Source: Nymphaea colorata | Lineage: Eukaryota; Streptophyta; Magnoliopsida; Nymphaeales; Nymphaeaceae | DNA length: 64,000 nt | Reading direction: 5' to 3' | NCBI RefSeq assembly: GCF_008831285.2 | Contig: NC_045139.1 | Location: forward strand, 33,143,706-33,207,705 | Part shown: piece by piece, positions 46,557 to 59,101 of the stretch | How the letters are laid out: the number at the start of each line of letters is the position of its first letter | Position numbering within the stretch: the stretch's first letter is position 1 | The notes under the pieces: model-generated | The model's input: only the letters and a program-made list of their open reading frames with translations | What the model was told of the DNA's origin: nothing | Database searches by the model: none | Position numbers and translations under genes: made by a program

Positions 46557-49500
46557 CAGAAGTTCATGCAAACACTGCTTACTTCTTTTGAGCTGTTGCA
46601 AAAGTATTCATAACAGGTGAAAATGCCACATCACGAACTGTCTCACGAACCTGGAAAAAACAACCATAAGCCAAAGCATTTCCACATCACACTTTCTGTT
46701 TCCTTTCAACCAAATGCATAGCAATCAGCATTATTGATTTAACAACATGCAGTCATGCACCTATTCAAATGCATTAATGCAAATAAAAGCACAACCAAGA
46801 AAAAATATTTTAACATGGATTTAAGTTAGTAGTGACACTAAAAGAAATGTGTATGTTCTACACAGAGAGAGATCAGAAAATTTATCCTGCAGCAGATACA
46901 GATGTCCCCTTTGATTTTCATATATCTTTTTGGTGTGTCATTCTTCTATTACTGTGTACAATGCAAGAGTGTCATATTCTGAAATTTTTATAAAGAACTG
47001 AAGATTAGGCAAAACAACAAAAACATGCTAAAATCTCAAAAATTTTCATTACACTCCTAACTTGAAACATATTACACGAGATTGGCAGTTAAATGAAACT
47101 TTTTGGAACATAAGCTTTTTTTTGCTATTTCAATTTTCACCAACAGTAAAGCATCCTTTCATTTTTTTTCATCGTACTTTTATTTTACATATTGGCATCT
47201 GTGTTTTTACATCTACTACAGGATGGCATTGCATCCACAAGTACGCAATGTTTAGTAACTTTTCCAGCCCTGGCAAAAGCATCTAGAGGTTAAAACAAAT
47301 ATATACAGAATGCATCAATGACAGAAACCAACATTTTTGTCATGGATAAAAATAATAAAAAAGCCAATAACATGACAAGAAAAGAACCAAACCACATTCA
47401 TTTTAGGAATCAGATAAGAAGCTTTCTCCTGTTTCTTGCCATCTAAACAATGTCAAAACTATAGAAGAACTTAAAGAATATGTGTGACAACAGTCAGTGA
47501 CATGGTTCTAATTGATCTTTTTAAGATGCCTTTTCTTTCTTCCAGAAATATCTGGTGCAGACATAATCCCCTATCTACAGAACCTTTCCAAAATATTCAA
47601 AAGAGAAAACCTGAAATTCTTTCTTCAGGTGCATGGTTCTTGTCTCAATTATTGCTAAGTGTCCTTTCCGTCCTGCAAACACCATGTGGCGACCATTCAA
47701 GGAATAATCCAGTGTGTACGGTCCAAAGTCTGTCATCAAATGCAAGGTGCAGTTTAATCACTGGCTTTAATGCTGAACAGGAAATCTAGATCATTTGTGA
47801 CAGAAAGTGAAAGTGGATCTGCTTTTGAATCCATAACTGATTAGAGTATTTTCCTACTGCAGTGAACAGGTTAGGTCCTAGCAATATATCAAAGTAAAAT
47901 AAAAAACCCTAACGAAAATGAGATCATTAAAAATGTAAAGACTTCTACCAGTGTGACAAATGTCAATAATACTTTACAAGATTTGTCTGATGCTATCGCC
48001 AAACAGAGTAACAAATTCCTTACCAGAAAATATTGTGATATTTTCAACTTCTCAAAAAAATAGTTATCATGATATATAATTTTTACTTTTCCATCAAAAT
48101 TCCAATTTTACTAGTATTTTAACTTTTTAAGCATATATTTTCATTTTTATTTTTCAAATTTAAAACTTATTTAAATTTTTATCAACATTAATGAAACAAT
48201 ATTAGTAGAAAAATCATAATTTCCTTTTTTCCATTTTTTATATGTTTTAAATTTTGAATATCTGAGGATTCTTACCAAACAACAACAATTTTGATGCCAA
48301 ACTCCCAAAAAAAAACCTTGCCATAGAGAACAACATATGTCACAAAGCTTCCTACCTCATGACAAGCTACAAAGACAGTTAAGCACAAAGAGAAAGTACC
48401 TGATTAACAAGCTACAGTTCAGTTGACTACAAGCAGAAAACACTATTTTGGACATGCCCCTGGATAAACTATTCATATATAACAGCTTGAGGGATAATTA
48501 AAATCTGATTATCTTGTCATCAAACTTTAGTGATTTGTATAGGCCAGTATTACCTATTGACATTTAAAACCATCTCAGTTATCAATGTAAGATTTTGTCC
48601 TTAAAACAGATTATGAAAAAGATTTTTTTTTTTTTAAAAAAAAAAAAACCGCAAGGATCAGCTAATATGAGGACATTCCTGTACAAACCTAAGCATTGAA
48701 GTCAGAGAGAACAAAAGGGCATAAAGGAGTAGAAAATAGCCGCATGCTGGTGTTATATGAAACGCCCATCGTTTGCTCAGAACCTAACCTGGTAGGACTA
48801 TATCAAATGCCTTCCTAGAGCTCAAAAGATCAACTTCACGAACTATAGCATCCTGTTTAATATTCCAAGTTTTCTCCAAACCTTCAGCCTCCAAATAGCC
48901 ACCTTCACTTGGCATCAACCACTGCAGTCATTTGTCAACCAGTCAAGGCTCTTTCGAAGAAGAAACAAGGTTTACCATTCACCTCCAATACCATAAAAAC
49001 AACTGATAAGAAAAATTAAAAAAAAAAAAAAAGGAACCCTGGCATGCATGCACAAATTATGGCATTAAAAGGTAAAAGCAACAAATTTTAAGTGCTTCTA
49101 AAATCATAGATTTTGGTTTTGTAGCTTAATATTGCATCTTGTCAGTTCAGTAGCTTGTAGAAAACAAATGTCACTGCAAGCACTCCATTAGTCCTTCCAA
49201 CAGCAAAGTTGGAACTTCAGCCTATGTAATGCATCAAGCAAGATAGGGATTAAAAGGACTGACATAATAAAACGAAATCATTTCGCTTGAGGCCTGAAGT
49301 GCGACACACATCACTACTCCCTATGTCAATGCATATATACAATACCTTGACAACCCAAACAAATTACATGTGTTAGCTTACTATCACTAATAACATGAAT
49401 TGTTTTATTATGTCCACGCATTAATATGTCTATAACGAGCACACTTACACATAAGGCCCCTGAATGATCCAAACAAAATGTGTACATTGTCTATTATAAC

Positions 49501-51048
49501 TAAACAAATCTGATTGTCCTATTATTACTAATAATATCTAACTACCTTAAAATATTGATGTTGAAAATACTTTTGCATGTCAAATTTGGAAACACGACAT
49601 CTGAGAAGAGGTTCATATAAAGATTATCAGCTAGAAAGCTGTTGACAGCATAAAACAAGTCCCCAAACCATCACAAGGCATCCAAAGAACTGGAGTATAA
49701 AACAAAATCAGGAGGATCCGTCCCCAAATCAAACAGTTAGGATTTTCTCTCCTCGAGCATCAAGTTGGACTATTAGGCACTTCAAGACTTGGTTCCTGTT
49801 CATGAGAAGCACGCTCCTAAGGACACATATTTTTTATATCAAAACAACGATTTAATCAAACAAAACATTATGTAATCAGAAAGTTGCAGTTTCTAAAAGA
49901 AATATGAATGATTGATTTTGATTAGACACTGTTTAGTGCTCTGTTCTTTCTGAAAACATTTTTCAGTCTGTGGGAAAGTTTGTTCTTTATTTCTTAAATG
50001 CTTCTCCTTCTCCTTCTATATGAAAATTATATGACCTTCGGAATAGGAGGAACTCCTGGTTTTTTAGTTACATCCCCCTTCCCACTTGAACCACCATTTC
50101 ATGCCTCCACTTCCTAATGGCTTCTCGATTATATTCCCCTCCTTGGACCTTGTGATAAACACATTTGTAAGCTAAACCTTGTCAAAATACCAACATGGAA
50201 AGCTGATTCCCAATACTAAACTGCAAGAACACATACTTAATTCACACTCTGAATGCTTGGAAGAACTGCAGTTCAGAAACTTTTGCAAATCTTGCCTGAA
50301 ATGGCGTCTACTTGAGAAACCAAAGGCACCACATGAATCAAATATGAATCAAATCTACTACCTCATCTACACCTGCTCAGAATATTACAAGCCATATTTG
50401 CAAGCAAAAAGCAGTACCAATGTTTTGCATACAGCATGGTGAGACAAGGCATGCAATTATGCAAAACCAAAAAAAGAAGACCCAAAAATCTCTCACAAGT
50501 GAAAGGTATCAAAATGATTATTTCCTACCAAGGATATCTGAATATATTAATGTGATTCTACAATCCAACATACGAATTGTGGGAAATCACGTTTGCAAAT
50601 GACATATACTTGAATTGCGAAATCACAGAATAGAACACCAGTTACTTGATTAACATATTTCCATTTTTTTTTCTTTTTTCTCAGGAATGCAAAAATCAGC
50701 ATGTGTATATCTGGAAGAATAATGGTAAGACCAAGACACCAATCTGAAAAATAAACAATACCTTGTCAACTTTAGCAGCAACTGTTGCAGATTTTCCATA
50801 TAGCTCTTCTCTAGCAGACAATTGACCTCTAAGCTTTTTATCTTTAATTGCCTGCCGAAACAAAAGATGCAACGTCTGTCAAATTTCCACCAAGCCAATC
50901 TAGTGAAGAGCCGCCACAGAATTTCAACACAAGGAATGTCGACCAAATAATTCAATGATGTCAGCAGAACATATAGTACCTGTAACTTGGTATTATCTCC
51001 ACGCAGATATTTCTTGAAGTCCAAATCATCTTCATCATGCACAGCCAT
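42685..51048 (-). CDS. UTP7: UTP7/WDR46-type WD40 protein, rRNA processing (BING4 family)
   Basis: Seven exons on the minus strand: 51048-50980, 50851-50762, 48921-48789, 47729-47611, 46650-46583, 44175-44127, 43704-42685. All have GT/AG borders and consistent phases, giving 516 codons (515 aa), near the usual plant length. The N-terminus is MAVHDEDDLDFKKYLRG; exon 3 gives WLMPSEGGYLEAEGLEKTW; exon 7 (residues 177-515) carries WD repeats such as HGPVSSIAFHRGGHLMATAG with IKLWDLRKF, then the BING4 C-terminal region (PYEDVLGLGHSMGISSILV, GEPNFDTFVANPFETT) and a Lys-rich tail. Utp7/WDR46 is a nucleolar small-subunit processome component needed for 18S rRNA maturation (family knowledge). Introns 2-6 are 0.4-2.4 kb and hold microsatellites but no second gene. 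Telo-box motifs upstream fit a ribosome-biogenesis gene. No defect seen. Confidence 0.92.
44662..44712. repeat. (TA)n microsatellite in UTP7 intron 5
   Basis: About 40 bp of uninterrupted TA dinucleotides within the 2.4-kb intron between exons 5 and 6. Confidence 0.9.
46321..46553. repeat. Poly-T, poly-C and (TG)n tracts in UTP7 intron 5
   Basis: A T13-type run near 46323-46336, a C-rich run near 46357-46372, then a long interrupted TG repeat at 46499-46553, just beyond exon 5 in transcript order. The TG tract lies about 30 bp from the exon 5 donor. Confidence 0.85.
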
Positions 51049-52400
51049 TTTTCCGCTTTATGCACAATCAAATGCTCCGTGTGATAAACTGCCAAAAAGA
51101 CATGCATCTAAGCCAACATTTAAAGCCTGCGAGATCTCAAGTTTTGAGAACCTTAAAGAGAAACAGTATTGGATCACATGAGAGGTCAGCAGGGGCAACT
51201 AATTGACAATTATCATTCCATCTAGGTGAAAACATAGAAGCGACGAACCAGACACTTGAAACACTAAAGAATCTCATAAAACCAAACATGCTTGAACCCT
51301 ACTTAAAAATTAAAGTAATCACGCTCTCCATCAGAGGTCATAAATAGATTAAAAGCCGCAATGACAACGAAAAAAATAAATAAAACACAGTATAGCTGAA
51401 TTCGCAAGGAGAATTTAGAACGATTATGTGGACATGTGTTTTTTTCCTGATGTAAACAAAAAAAAAACACACACACACACACACACAAGAACCAACTAAA
51501 ATCTCCAAAACCGATATTAAGCTCCTAGCAATGCTCTGTCATATTTAAAAACCTGACCAATACGACCAACATTAATCAAAACTACGAAGACCAGCTGTTT
51601 TTTCTAACACCAGTACTGTGATAACCATGATTTGCTCAGAGCAAGAGTCAATATCACGATATCACTGTCTAAAACGATTCAACAGAAAAAGTATATGTCT
51701 GTGAGACCACTTATCCTTTTTAGGTCCATATCCGTCGTCCAGCCTCACTGAAGCAAATGAATAGCCTAAAGTTGAGACGTTGCATCGAGGCGAACCATGT
51801 CAGATCACTACGATAATACGTTACGCCCTTGGCAGACAAGGGGAGAGAGAGTGTGAGAGTGAGAGACAGAGAGAGAGAGGTTAGGGTTACCTGCGAGGGG
51901 GATGGCGAACTGCAGAAGACTGCTTCAGGCGAGTTAAAAGAGGGCGGGAGAGTGCAACCTGCGTGCTCGAGAGGGAGAGAGAACTTGGAGTTTGCCGTAC
52001 GACGCCTGAGAGAGAGGGGAGACGCGAGGGAGAGAGGAAACCTGCGTGCTCGAGAGGGAGAGAGAACTTGGAGTTTGCCGTACGACGCCTGAGAGAGAGG
52101 GGAGACACGAGGGAGAGAGGAAAAAAAAGGAAAAACCTAGCGCCAGAATAGCCTAAAGTTGAGACGTTGCATCGAGGCTAACCATGTCTGATCACTACGA
52201 TAATAGGTTACGCCCTTCTTCTGCCGCAACAGACAAGGGGAGAGAGAGAGTGAGAGTGAGAGACAGAGAGAGAGGTTAGGGTTACCTGCGAGGGGGGATG
52301 GCGAACTGCAGAAGACTGCAGCAGGCGAGTTAAAAGAGGGCGGGAGAGTGTAACCTGCCTGCTCGAGAGGGAGACAGTTTGCCGTACGACGCCAGAGAGA
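51049..52400 (-). promoter_or_regulatory. UTP7: UTP7 upstream/leader region with telo-boxes and a probable 5' UTR intron
   Basis: Upstream of the UTP7 ATG (51048), reading on the minus strand. Two copies of a CT-rich leader unit are present, at about 52380-52150 (diverged) and 51960-51610. Each contains AACCCTAA (51881-51888 and 52276-52283 in reverse), the telo-box core common in promoters of plant ribosomal and ribosome-biogenesis genes. CGCAG|GTAACC in the leader is a likely donor, and TTTTTGGCAG just above the ATG (about 51089-51098) a likely acceptor, suggesting a 5' UTR intron of about 0.8 kb. The start site is not visible. This region is the parent of the 383-bp array at 30175-32855. 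A CA repeat lies at 51467-51486. Confidence 0.6.
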
Positions 52401-53893
52401 GAGAGGGGAGCTATGTCACCTGAGTGCGGGGTGCGGGTGCAGTGCCGGTGCGGCACATTCCAAAAAATTTAGGTGCGGCGGTGCGGTTAGAGTATTTTAT
52501 ATTTTTAAAATATAATAATATAAACCACAAAATTATTAAATAACAAGATCAAAATTACAATTTGTTAACATGAAATCATTATCAATTCAAAATTCAACAA
52601 CAAATATATATCATCAATTCAACATTCAACAAGAAATATCATCAATTCAACATTAATATACAATTCTTCCTAAAAAATATCCACCCAAAAACATATTCTT
52701 TACATTTAATCACCACAAACACCAATGTGATAACAACATCAAGTATTGCCATTGTTGGTAGTTAAATAAAAGCATCATACAAAAATCCGTATATAGTATA
52801 TACATACCAAAAATGCTTTAGTTCGTCTGGACATCTGAACCAGAAAAGCCAAAAAGGCTTCTAAAATTATGATTAGGTGAATAAAGAAGTCTTACATACT
52901 GAGCGTCAAACCATGCAACAACTTTAGTCCAATCCGCTAGAATAATCCGCCTTTGATGATCAAACACTTGGAATTTGGAAAGCAGGCAGTCTGATATGCC
53001 AGTTTTCGGCTAGAAGCGAGCGCAGACATGAAAAGAAATGGGAACACAGAAAAATTACAGACAATATGCCGCCCCCAGAGAAGGAATGAAGCTCTGCATT
53101 CCGAATATGTCCGTTTTACCATCTTCAACGCACACCATTATCATCTCACAACCACATACAACCCAAAAGAACACAGCCCCCAAAGCAAATCCCGACCAAA
53201 ATTCACCAACAGAGAAGGAACAAATGAAGGACGAAGTCTACAGACGACAAGCAGAAAACCCACCAACAAATCAATCAAAGCCCAATCTTTATTAGGCTAA
53301 ACTCTCCAAGGAGAACCTCAAGGAAAAAGAGAAGCTCAATAAGATCTCAGCTCTCACCAAGACCCGAAGAACCCCAACACTCTTAAGGTAAATCTGACCG
53401 CATTAAAGCCACCATCAGCAGCAGCATACTAAGCCCAAGCAATCAAGCTGCCCAGAAAACTAAAAATCATGCTGCCCAACGCAGAGAGAGGGAGCAGCGC
53501 AGACAGAAGGCAAACCGTCCTAATTGAAATCTCGGGCAAGAAGGCAAGAACTGAAGAACAAGAGAAGCGAGAGAGAGAGTTTACCGATGGGTAGTAGTGT
53601 GCGTTGAAGAGGGAGCAGCGCAGAGAGAAGGAGCGGCCGGCGGCGTCGCAGAGAGAGGGAGCAGCCGGCGGCGTCGCAGAGAGAGGGAGCAGCACAGAGA
53701 GCAGAGAGATAGAGAGGGCAACACAGAGAGCAGAGAGAGGGCGAGAGGGAGAGAGGGCAGCACAGAGTGGCTGACTGCACCCGAGTCACGTTGACCTTTT
53801 TGGGTGTGCACCTAAAGCGCACTCGCACCCGCAACGCGTCGACACGAGTGCGTTGGACGCACCCAGGTATCATTGGAGGAGAGACGCAAAACA
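52401..53893. other. Interposed segment between UTP7 leader and MHF1 promoter, possible element
   Basis: Not represented in the duplicated block. The left edge has CACCTGAGTGCGGGGTGCGGG (trimmed core ACCTGAGTGCG); the reverse complement of the right edge (about 53867 back) begins ATACCTGGGTGCG, so the edges share ACCTGRGTGCG in inverted orientation. No matching target duplication was found. The interior is AT-rich, then near 53600-53770 a GCAGAGAGAGGGAGCAG-type GA-rich minisatellite with frames on both strands that I do not regard as genes. It may be a non-autonomous transposon separating two formerly adjacent promoters. Confidence 0.35.
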
Positions 53894-54200
53894 TAGTTAC
53901 CGGAACTCTATTTTATCCCTTTATTTGATAATATTCCTAAACAATATCGCCCGCATTAGATAAATTGCGAAATATTGATGGTCTTTTTGAAATTATAAGA
54001 AAAGTTGACCGGAAAAAATAAATTTCCCTTGAAAAACCAACCGTTTCCTCACATCTTCGGACCGGGTTGGAGCTTCCCACTAGGACCTGCCCCGTGTCTT
54101 GCCCGAGGCGGTTCAAAACCCACAGTTGCGCGGGCTTCTCCCCTTATTTATACCCTTCTGGCGACGACCGCCTCTTTTCCCGCCCTTCGCTGAGAAAGAA
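53894..54200 (+). promoter_or_regulatory. MHF1: MHF1 upstream region, shared with copy B
   Basis: About 310 bp directly before the MHF1 ATG. Homology to copy B (37577-37884) begins at TAGTTA and runs through this stretch, so the proximal promoter and 5' UTR were duplicated with exon 1. A TATTTATACCC element near 54144-54155, about 45 bp before the ATG, could be a TATA-like site. The transcription start is not known. Confidence 0.5.
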
Positions 54201-56751
54201 ATGGCAGAGGAAGATGGCGATTTCCAGAGGGACGAGCCGCATCCCGATGATCGCGACGATCCCGTCTCCGGGGAGCTAAGGGATCGAGTCCGCCTCGCCG
54301 TAATTAAGATCGCGGAGTCGGAAGGTCTAATTTCTGGCTGGATTTCGCTTTTCCTTTCTCCAAGAACGCGCTCTCTCGTCATTTCGTTTTTTTTTTATTC
54401 TTCGTCTTTTTCCTTTTTCCCTGATTTTGTTTGCATCGGCAGCTGGGAAGTATGCAATGGAAGTGTCCCAGCCGGTCGTTTCATGCATCGCCGATCTCGC
54501 TTTCAAATTCACAGGTACGAGGGAAAACTGAAGTGGAATTTCATTTTTGCTATGGTTTGGTGAATGGCGAGATTCTGTTTCTTGACTACTCTTGCACTAT
54601 GAAAAATTGGTTTCCTTTTGTTGTTCTCTGTTTGGATATTGCGGGGTTGGAGTTATCTAGGATTGTCGAACCTTTCCTCTTCTGAGTAAGCGACAAGCAG
54701 GTCACTTGAGTCTTTTATGTTTCTGCATCTAGGCTTGGAATCGGAATTGTCTATCTGATCTTCACGTCCTTTCTTTGGAGGATTCACGTGGAAAATTTGA
54801 CTTGTTTCAATGAATTAAGCTGTTTTTCTTGAATGATTGTTACAGCACACTGCTAGTTTGCAACTAATGAAGTGTTATGAGAGACGACACCCCCTCGATC
54901 TGTTTAACAAGCGGAAAAAACTAACAGGCCTGTCAATGCTATGAATCCAAACATGAAATGGATCCGGATCTAAAGAGCATACATCAATCGGATACGATGC
55001 AACCACACGCAATCATGGCCTCATGGGAGAGAGCAAAAATCATGGGATCACACATCAGCAGGGAGCACAGCAAGATAGACAAGCCAAGAGCGTAAGATCT
55101 GGGATTGAAAAAGATAAATATGACAATCTTGTGAAAATGGAAAGAGGAGATAATGATAATTCAAATGAGACCACTACAATCAAGGAAATGAATACGAGAA
55201 TGGAAACCTCCAAATGATTGATTAAGTTGGAGGCATTGTGGATGTAGCAGAATACTCAGTACTACGTTAAAAGACTTTCTTCTTGCTTTTTGAATTTTCT
55301 GTCATGATATCATAGACAGTGCTCATGTTTGGTGGAGTAACCATTCCTTAAGAAGCAAATGTTGCCCCTTTTGGGTTCTCATTTGCTCTTTCCATTCTAA
55401 GGACACCAAGAACAGGACAACCTGCTCCTGGTAAGGGTAATCCTATCTACAACGTATTTTAGAAGAGACTTCATGGTTAGCCCATCAGCACATCAAGTAG
55501 CCTGAACCTGGCATACCAATCCTAGTTTATAGCCGGGTGCTTGTTGGTCAGGGTGTGAATTTGCTGCCCAGCACATATGAGCTGGGTCTTCAGTCTTGGG
55601 CTACCTGTTCAGCCCGTTGTCTAGCTCTATTGTACATTTGATGTTCATGGAAATATAAGTACCGGTTCATTTTTTTAGCTAATATATTTCTTTATGTAAT
55701 ATTTTTTGTCAGTTTTTTCCAAGATCGCATCTTTAGATTTAAAAATATCTTTGTACAAAATTTAGGAACTCTATAATACTTTATATTATGTTATGTGTAC
55801 ATTACCTATATTATTTTGTACAGTGTGGGCTATGAAATGGACTTTTACAACATTGGTTTGATACTTTGATGTAATAGACTGAATATATCATGGGATAAAG
55901 AACAAACAGATTCATGAATTTGTATATATACTCCATTGTGTATGAGAAAGCAATGAATTTTGGTAAGGGATTATAAAAATAAGGACCATGGGAATCATGC
56001 TTCTATTTCCCCTCTTTCTCTCTTCTGGTTAATATTGCACTATCAATTAAAATTTGGATTGGACAGAATGCTCATTGAACGGTGTGCCTAGTTCACTTCA
56101 AATTGCAAGTTCTCTAGCTGGCTCGTTCTCCAAGCGAAAGTTCAAATTCCAAAACCATTTCACATCTTGGTCTAAGCAGAAAGAAGTTATGTTATTTTTG
56201 CGACTCATCTATACAAAGGCTGTTCAGTTGGGAATGACACCATTATATGTTTTTGGGTTTAAGGAATTTTTGATGAATCAATTGTGTGTGAGTGCAAGCA
56301 TGTATGTGTTTTGCACTTTTCAGGTGTGTGTAACTTGATTCCTTATTTTGTTTATGAGACCAGAACAATTAGCAAAGGATCTGGAATTGTTTATGCAGCA
56401 TGGTGGCAGGAAATCTGTCAATATGGAAGATGTCATCATTTCAGGTAAACTTGACACACTTTCTTTAGACTTCCACGTTAAGCATATTGCTTCTTACATC
56501 CAGATCATCCTGATAAGTGTGTGTTTGTGTACGTTCTTTGCCCGTAATTTCTTCAGCCCTTGGTCATTTACCAACTTCACACTTTTTATGAGTTTAACTT
56601 CAAATGGTGCTTGTGTGGATTAGCACATAGAAATGAGGATTTGGCTGCCACATTAAGGTCCTTCTCAAAGGATCTGAAAGAACAGGAACCTCAAGCTGAA
56701 AAGAAACGTAAGAAAGCTGCCAAGAAGGAAGAGAAGATTGACTTGGATTGA
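54201..56751 (+). CDS. MHF1: MHF1 / CENP-S histone-fold protein
   Basis: Four exons: 54201-54324, 54443-54514, 56364-56444 and 56624-56751, with GT/AG borders and clean phases, giving 134 aa. Exon 1 gives an acidic start and RVRLAVIKIAESE; exon 2 AGKYAMEVSQPVVSCIADLA; exon 3 EQLAKDLELFMQHGGRKSVN then MEDVIIS; exon 4 AHRNEDLAATLRSFSKDLKE then a Lys-rich tail ending KIDLD. This is the CENP-S/MHF1 histone fold over about residues 24-110. MHF1 pairs with MHF2/CENP-X, binds DNA with FANCM to restrain meiotic crossovers and repair crosslinks, and also acts at the kinetochore (family knowledge). It lies head-to-head with UTP7, about 3.2 kb between start codons. Intron 2 is 1.85 kb; that intron with exons 1-2 was copied into the inverted block at 26-38 kb. 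Confidence 0.94.
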
Positions 56752-57079
56752 TAGATTCATCTTTGAGGTAACATATTCCATTCTTTCTTTTCTTTTTCCA
56801 AAAGTGGGCAAAAGTTGACAACCCAAATCAACCTTTAAGTACTATCCTTGCTTATGAAGATCAAGATGATATACTGGACCCTGTGCTTGTTCTTGATTCT
56901 GAAGAAGTGTATGTTCCATGACATAGATTTTGTTTCCTGAAAAATAAGCAGCCTATATAGTTGAAAAGAACTTGAGGAGGCTGTCAAGGTATATTGTTTC
57001 TGGACTGGGGTTCAACTGAGACATGATAGAGTTATTCTACACAGTGTGTGTTGTATATTCTTATAATTTCTGTTTTACA
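56752..57079. other. MHF1: MHF1 3' flank
   Basis: Presumed 3' UTR and downstream DNA between the MHF1 stop and the second copy of the 2-kb duplication. A possible donor TTTGAG|GTAACA about 17 bp after the stop could mark a 3' UTR intron. No other feature seen. Confidence 0.5.
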
Positions 57080-59101
57080 TTGGAGGTTATTATTTTCTTT
57101 TCATTTTTTTTGTGTTGAAGGTTTTAATATAAAGTGAAATTGGGATTAGGGTATAGCCCCAGATTCGGATCATGGCCTTTCAACACCTCTCTTTTGCCCT
57201 ATATCTTTCTCTTATTGCAGCTATTAGCAAATTTCTAACTCTTCCAATAACATCAGCAACATGAATTCTATGACCATTATATCAAGAGGAACGTAGTGGA
57301 GCGGGAGAACATAGTGAAACCGTCAAGGTTTTATTGCAGATATATATTTCTTCTATCTTTGATTAGTCTAGACTCTAGACAAGAGCTTTGCTATTGTAGA
57401 TCTGCACTTTAGATTTACGCACTTAAAGTTTTACTCAAGGTTTAGGTATTATGAACTGTAACAAGGTTTGACGGATACACTTTTATTTATATACAAGGTT
57501 CGTTAGATTTGCGGACGACTTACTTTCTAATTAATGTTTTCTTAATATAAAGTAAGTTTTCAAAATTATCTTGATTTTTTGTAGCATTTTCTTATTTTTA
57601 CATTTTCAAACTAAAAAACTGCAACTTTTTTGGTTTCAGTCATCAAATATTGGTTTGTCTGATAGAATGTTGATTTCAAATATTTTTCTAAACTTAAGAG
57701 TTTTCTTAATTTTGATTTTATTTACAAATAAGATCTTTAATACTTTTTCCGAATTTACGACCGATTCAACCGAATTTCTGAATCGGCCGATTCGCCTCGA
57801 GCAATTCGAAAACTTATTTTTTGGGATGGGTGATCGCGCACCCACACCCCCCAAAAACTTATTTTTGGGATGGGTGATCCGGCACCCACACCATCATTCT
57901 CATCCGACATGAAAGGTTTTTGCCAAAAGGAAAAGCAATATAAAGGGTAGCGGTGGAGGGACAAGGATCACGCTTCATGTGATGCAGCTTCTCCTTTTGA
58001 GGAAAATAGCGGGCAACTTTCGTCAATCCCCAAAAAGAGAAGTTTGTCTTGCTTTGCCAAGTTGGACCCACATCCACCAGGCCATGCGATTAAAATGCTT
58101 GTGCCTTTCTTCATGATGGCATTCAAATTTCTAGCCACTTGCCAATGGATTCAGAAAACACTGAATACTACTCGCAGTGAGGGATGGGAAGCCAATCGAA
58201 GGAATAAAAACTGCAGTTTTGATTGCTACATTGGTTGCAACTGCAACTTGTCCACAGTCACTCGATTTAGACAACATGAGTCCAGGACACCTCTTGATTC
58301 CAAAAAACTTCTCTGCCCACAAACAGGCTGCAACCGCTCAGAGACACCATAGACCTGGCTTCTTGCAGAATCTGTAACAAGTGCAGCGATGCCAGCTAGT
58401 GCGGAGCTGCTGCAAGTTACAACGTGGAAATTAAAATCCATACCTTCTACTAAACTTTATCCCATGGAACCCCAAATTGTGTCTAGACATGGACGGCTTC
58501 TCTGTCTACTTCATTTCATTTCAGCAAGAAAATTTTCTCCTTACATGATCTCCATTTTTGCTATTTTTTGCAGTAGCGGAGCAACATATAGGCAGGCGTG
58601 GGCATTTACTCTTGATTTTCACATTGATGCTTTTCAAAAGGTTTGCCCATTTATATAAAGTGTTGCCCTCTAAAGTGTTAAGAGTTTTTTTTTTTAATTA
58701 GTATCCCTCTGTTAGGGCTATAGCCCCCTCTTAGGTTTTGAAAACCAAAATTTACTATACTAAAATATTTAAAAATTCTGGTTTGGCCCCTGTAAAACTT
58801 CTGAAAAGTTATGATGGCCCTTTCCCTGTTAGGGCCATGACTCTTGGGTTTTGAAAAATACAATTTTTGCATATTAATATTTTAAAAGTTCTTGTTTGGC
58901 CCCTATAAAACTTTTGAAAAATTACGGTGGCTCCTTCAAAATATTTTAAAAAACTCTATTTGGTGCTTCACTTGGTTGTTCGGTTGCTACTAAAACAAAA
59001 CAAAATCCTAGCTCCGCCCCTTCTCCCATATAGTCCTCCCATTCCCCCTACCTCGAGGGTCTTTGCACCATTGCATAGACATCAGTAATGACAATCTTAA
59101 A
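57080..59101 (+). repeat. Dispersed 2.0-kb direct duplication, copy 2
   Basis: Same orientation and extent as 7699-9726, about 49.4 kb away, with roughly 0.8 percent substitutions by eye and a 12-bp deletion near 58241. It starts about 330 bp after the MHF1 stop codon. Internal features of copy 1 (the GGGATGGGTGATC tandem, the gene-like frame now 58441-58226, and the GGAGC-ended element) recur here. Confidence 0.85.

Noticed and set aside
46583-46650. Apparent frameshift in UTP7 exon 5
   Set aside because: On re-reading the bases, the exon stays in frame (VRETVRDVAFSPVMNTFATA) and joins exon 6 in phase; the gene is intact.
53429-53894. Ser/Leu-rich frames before the MHF1 promoter
   Set aside because: Translations of a GA-rich minisatellite on the opposite strand; no homology recognised.
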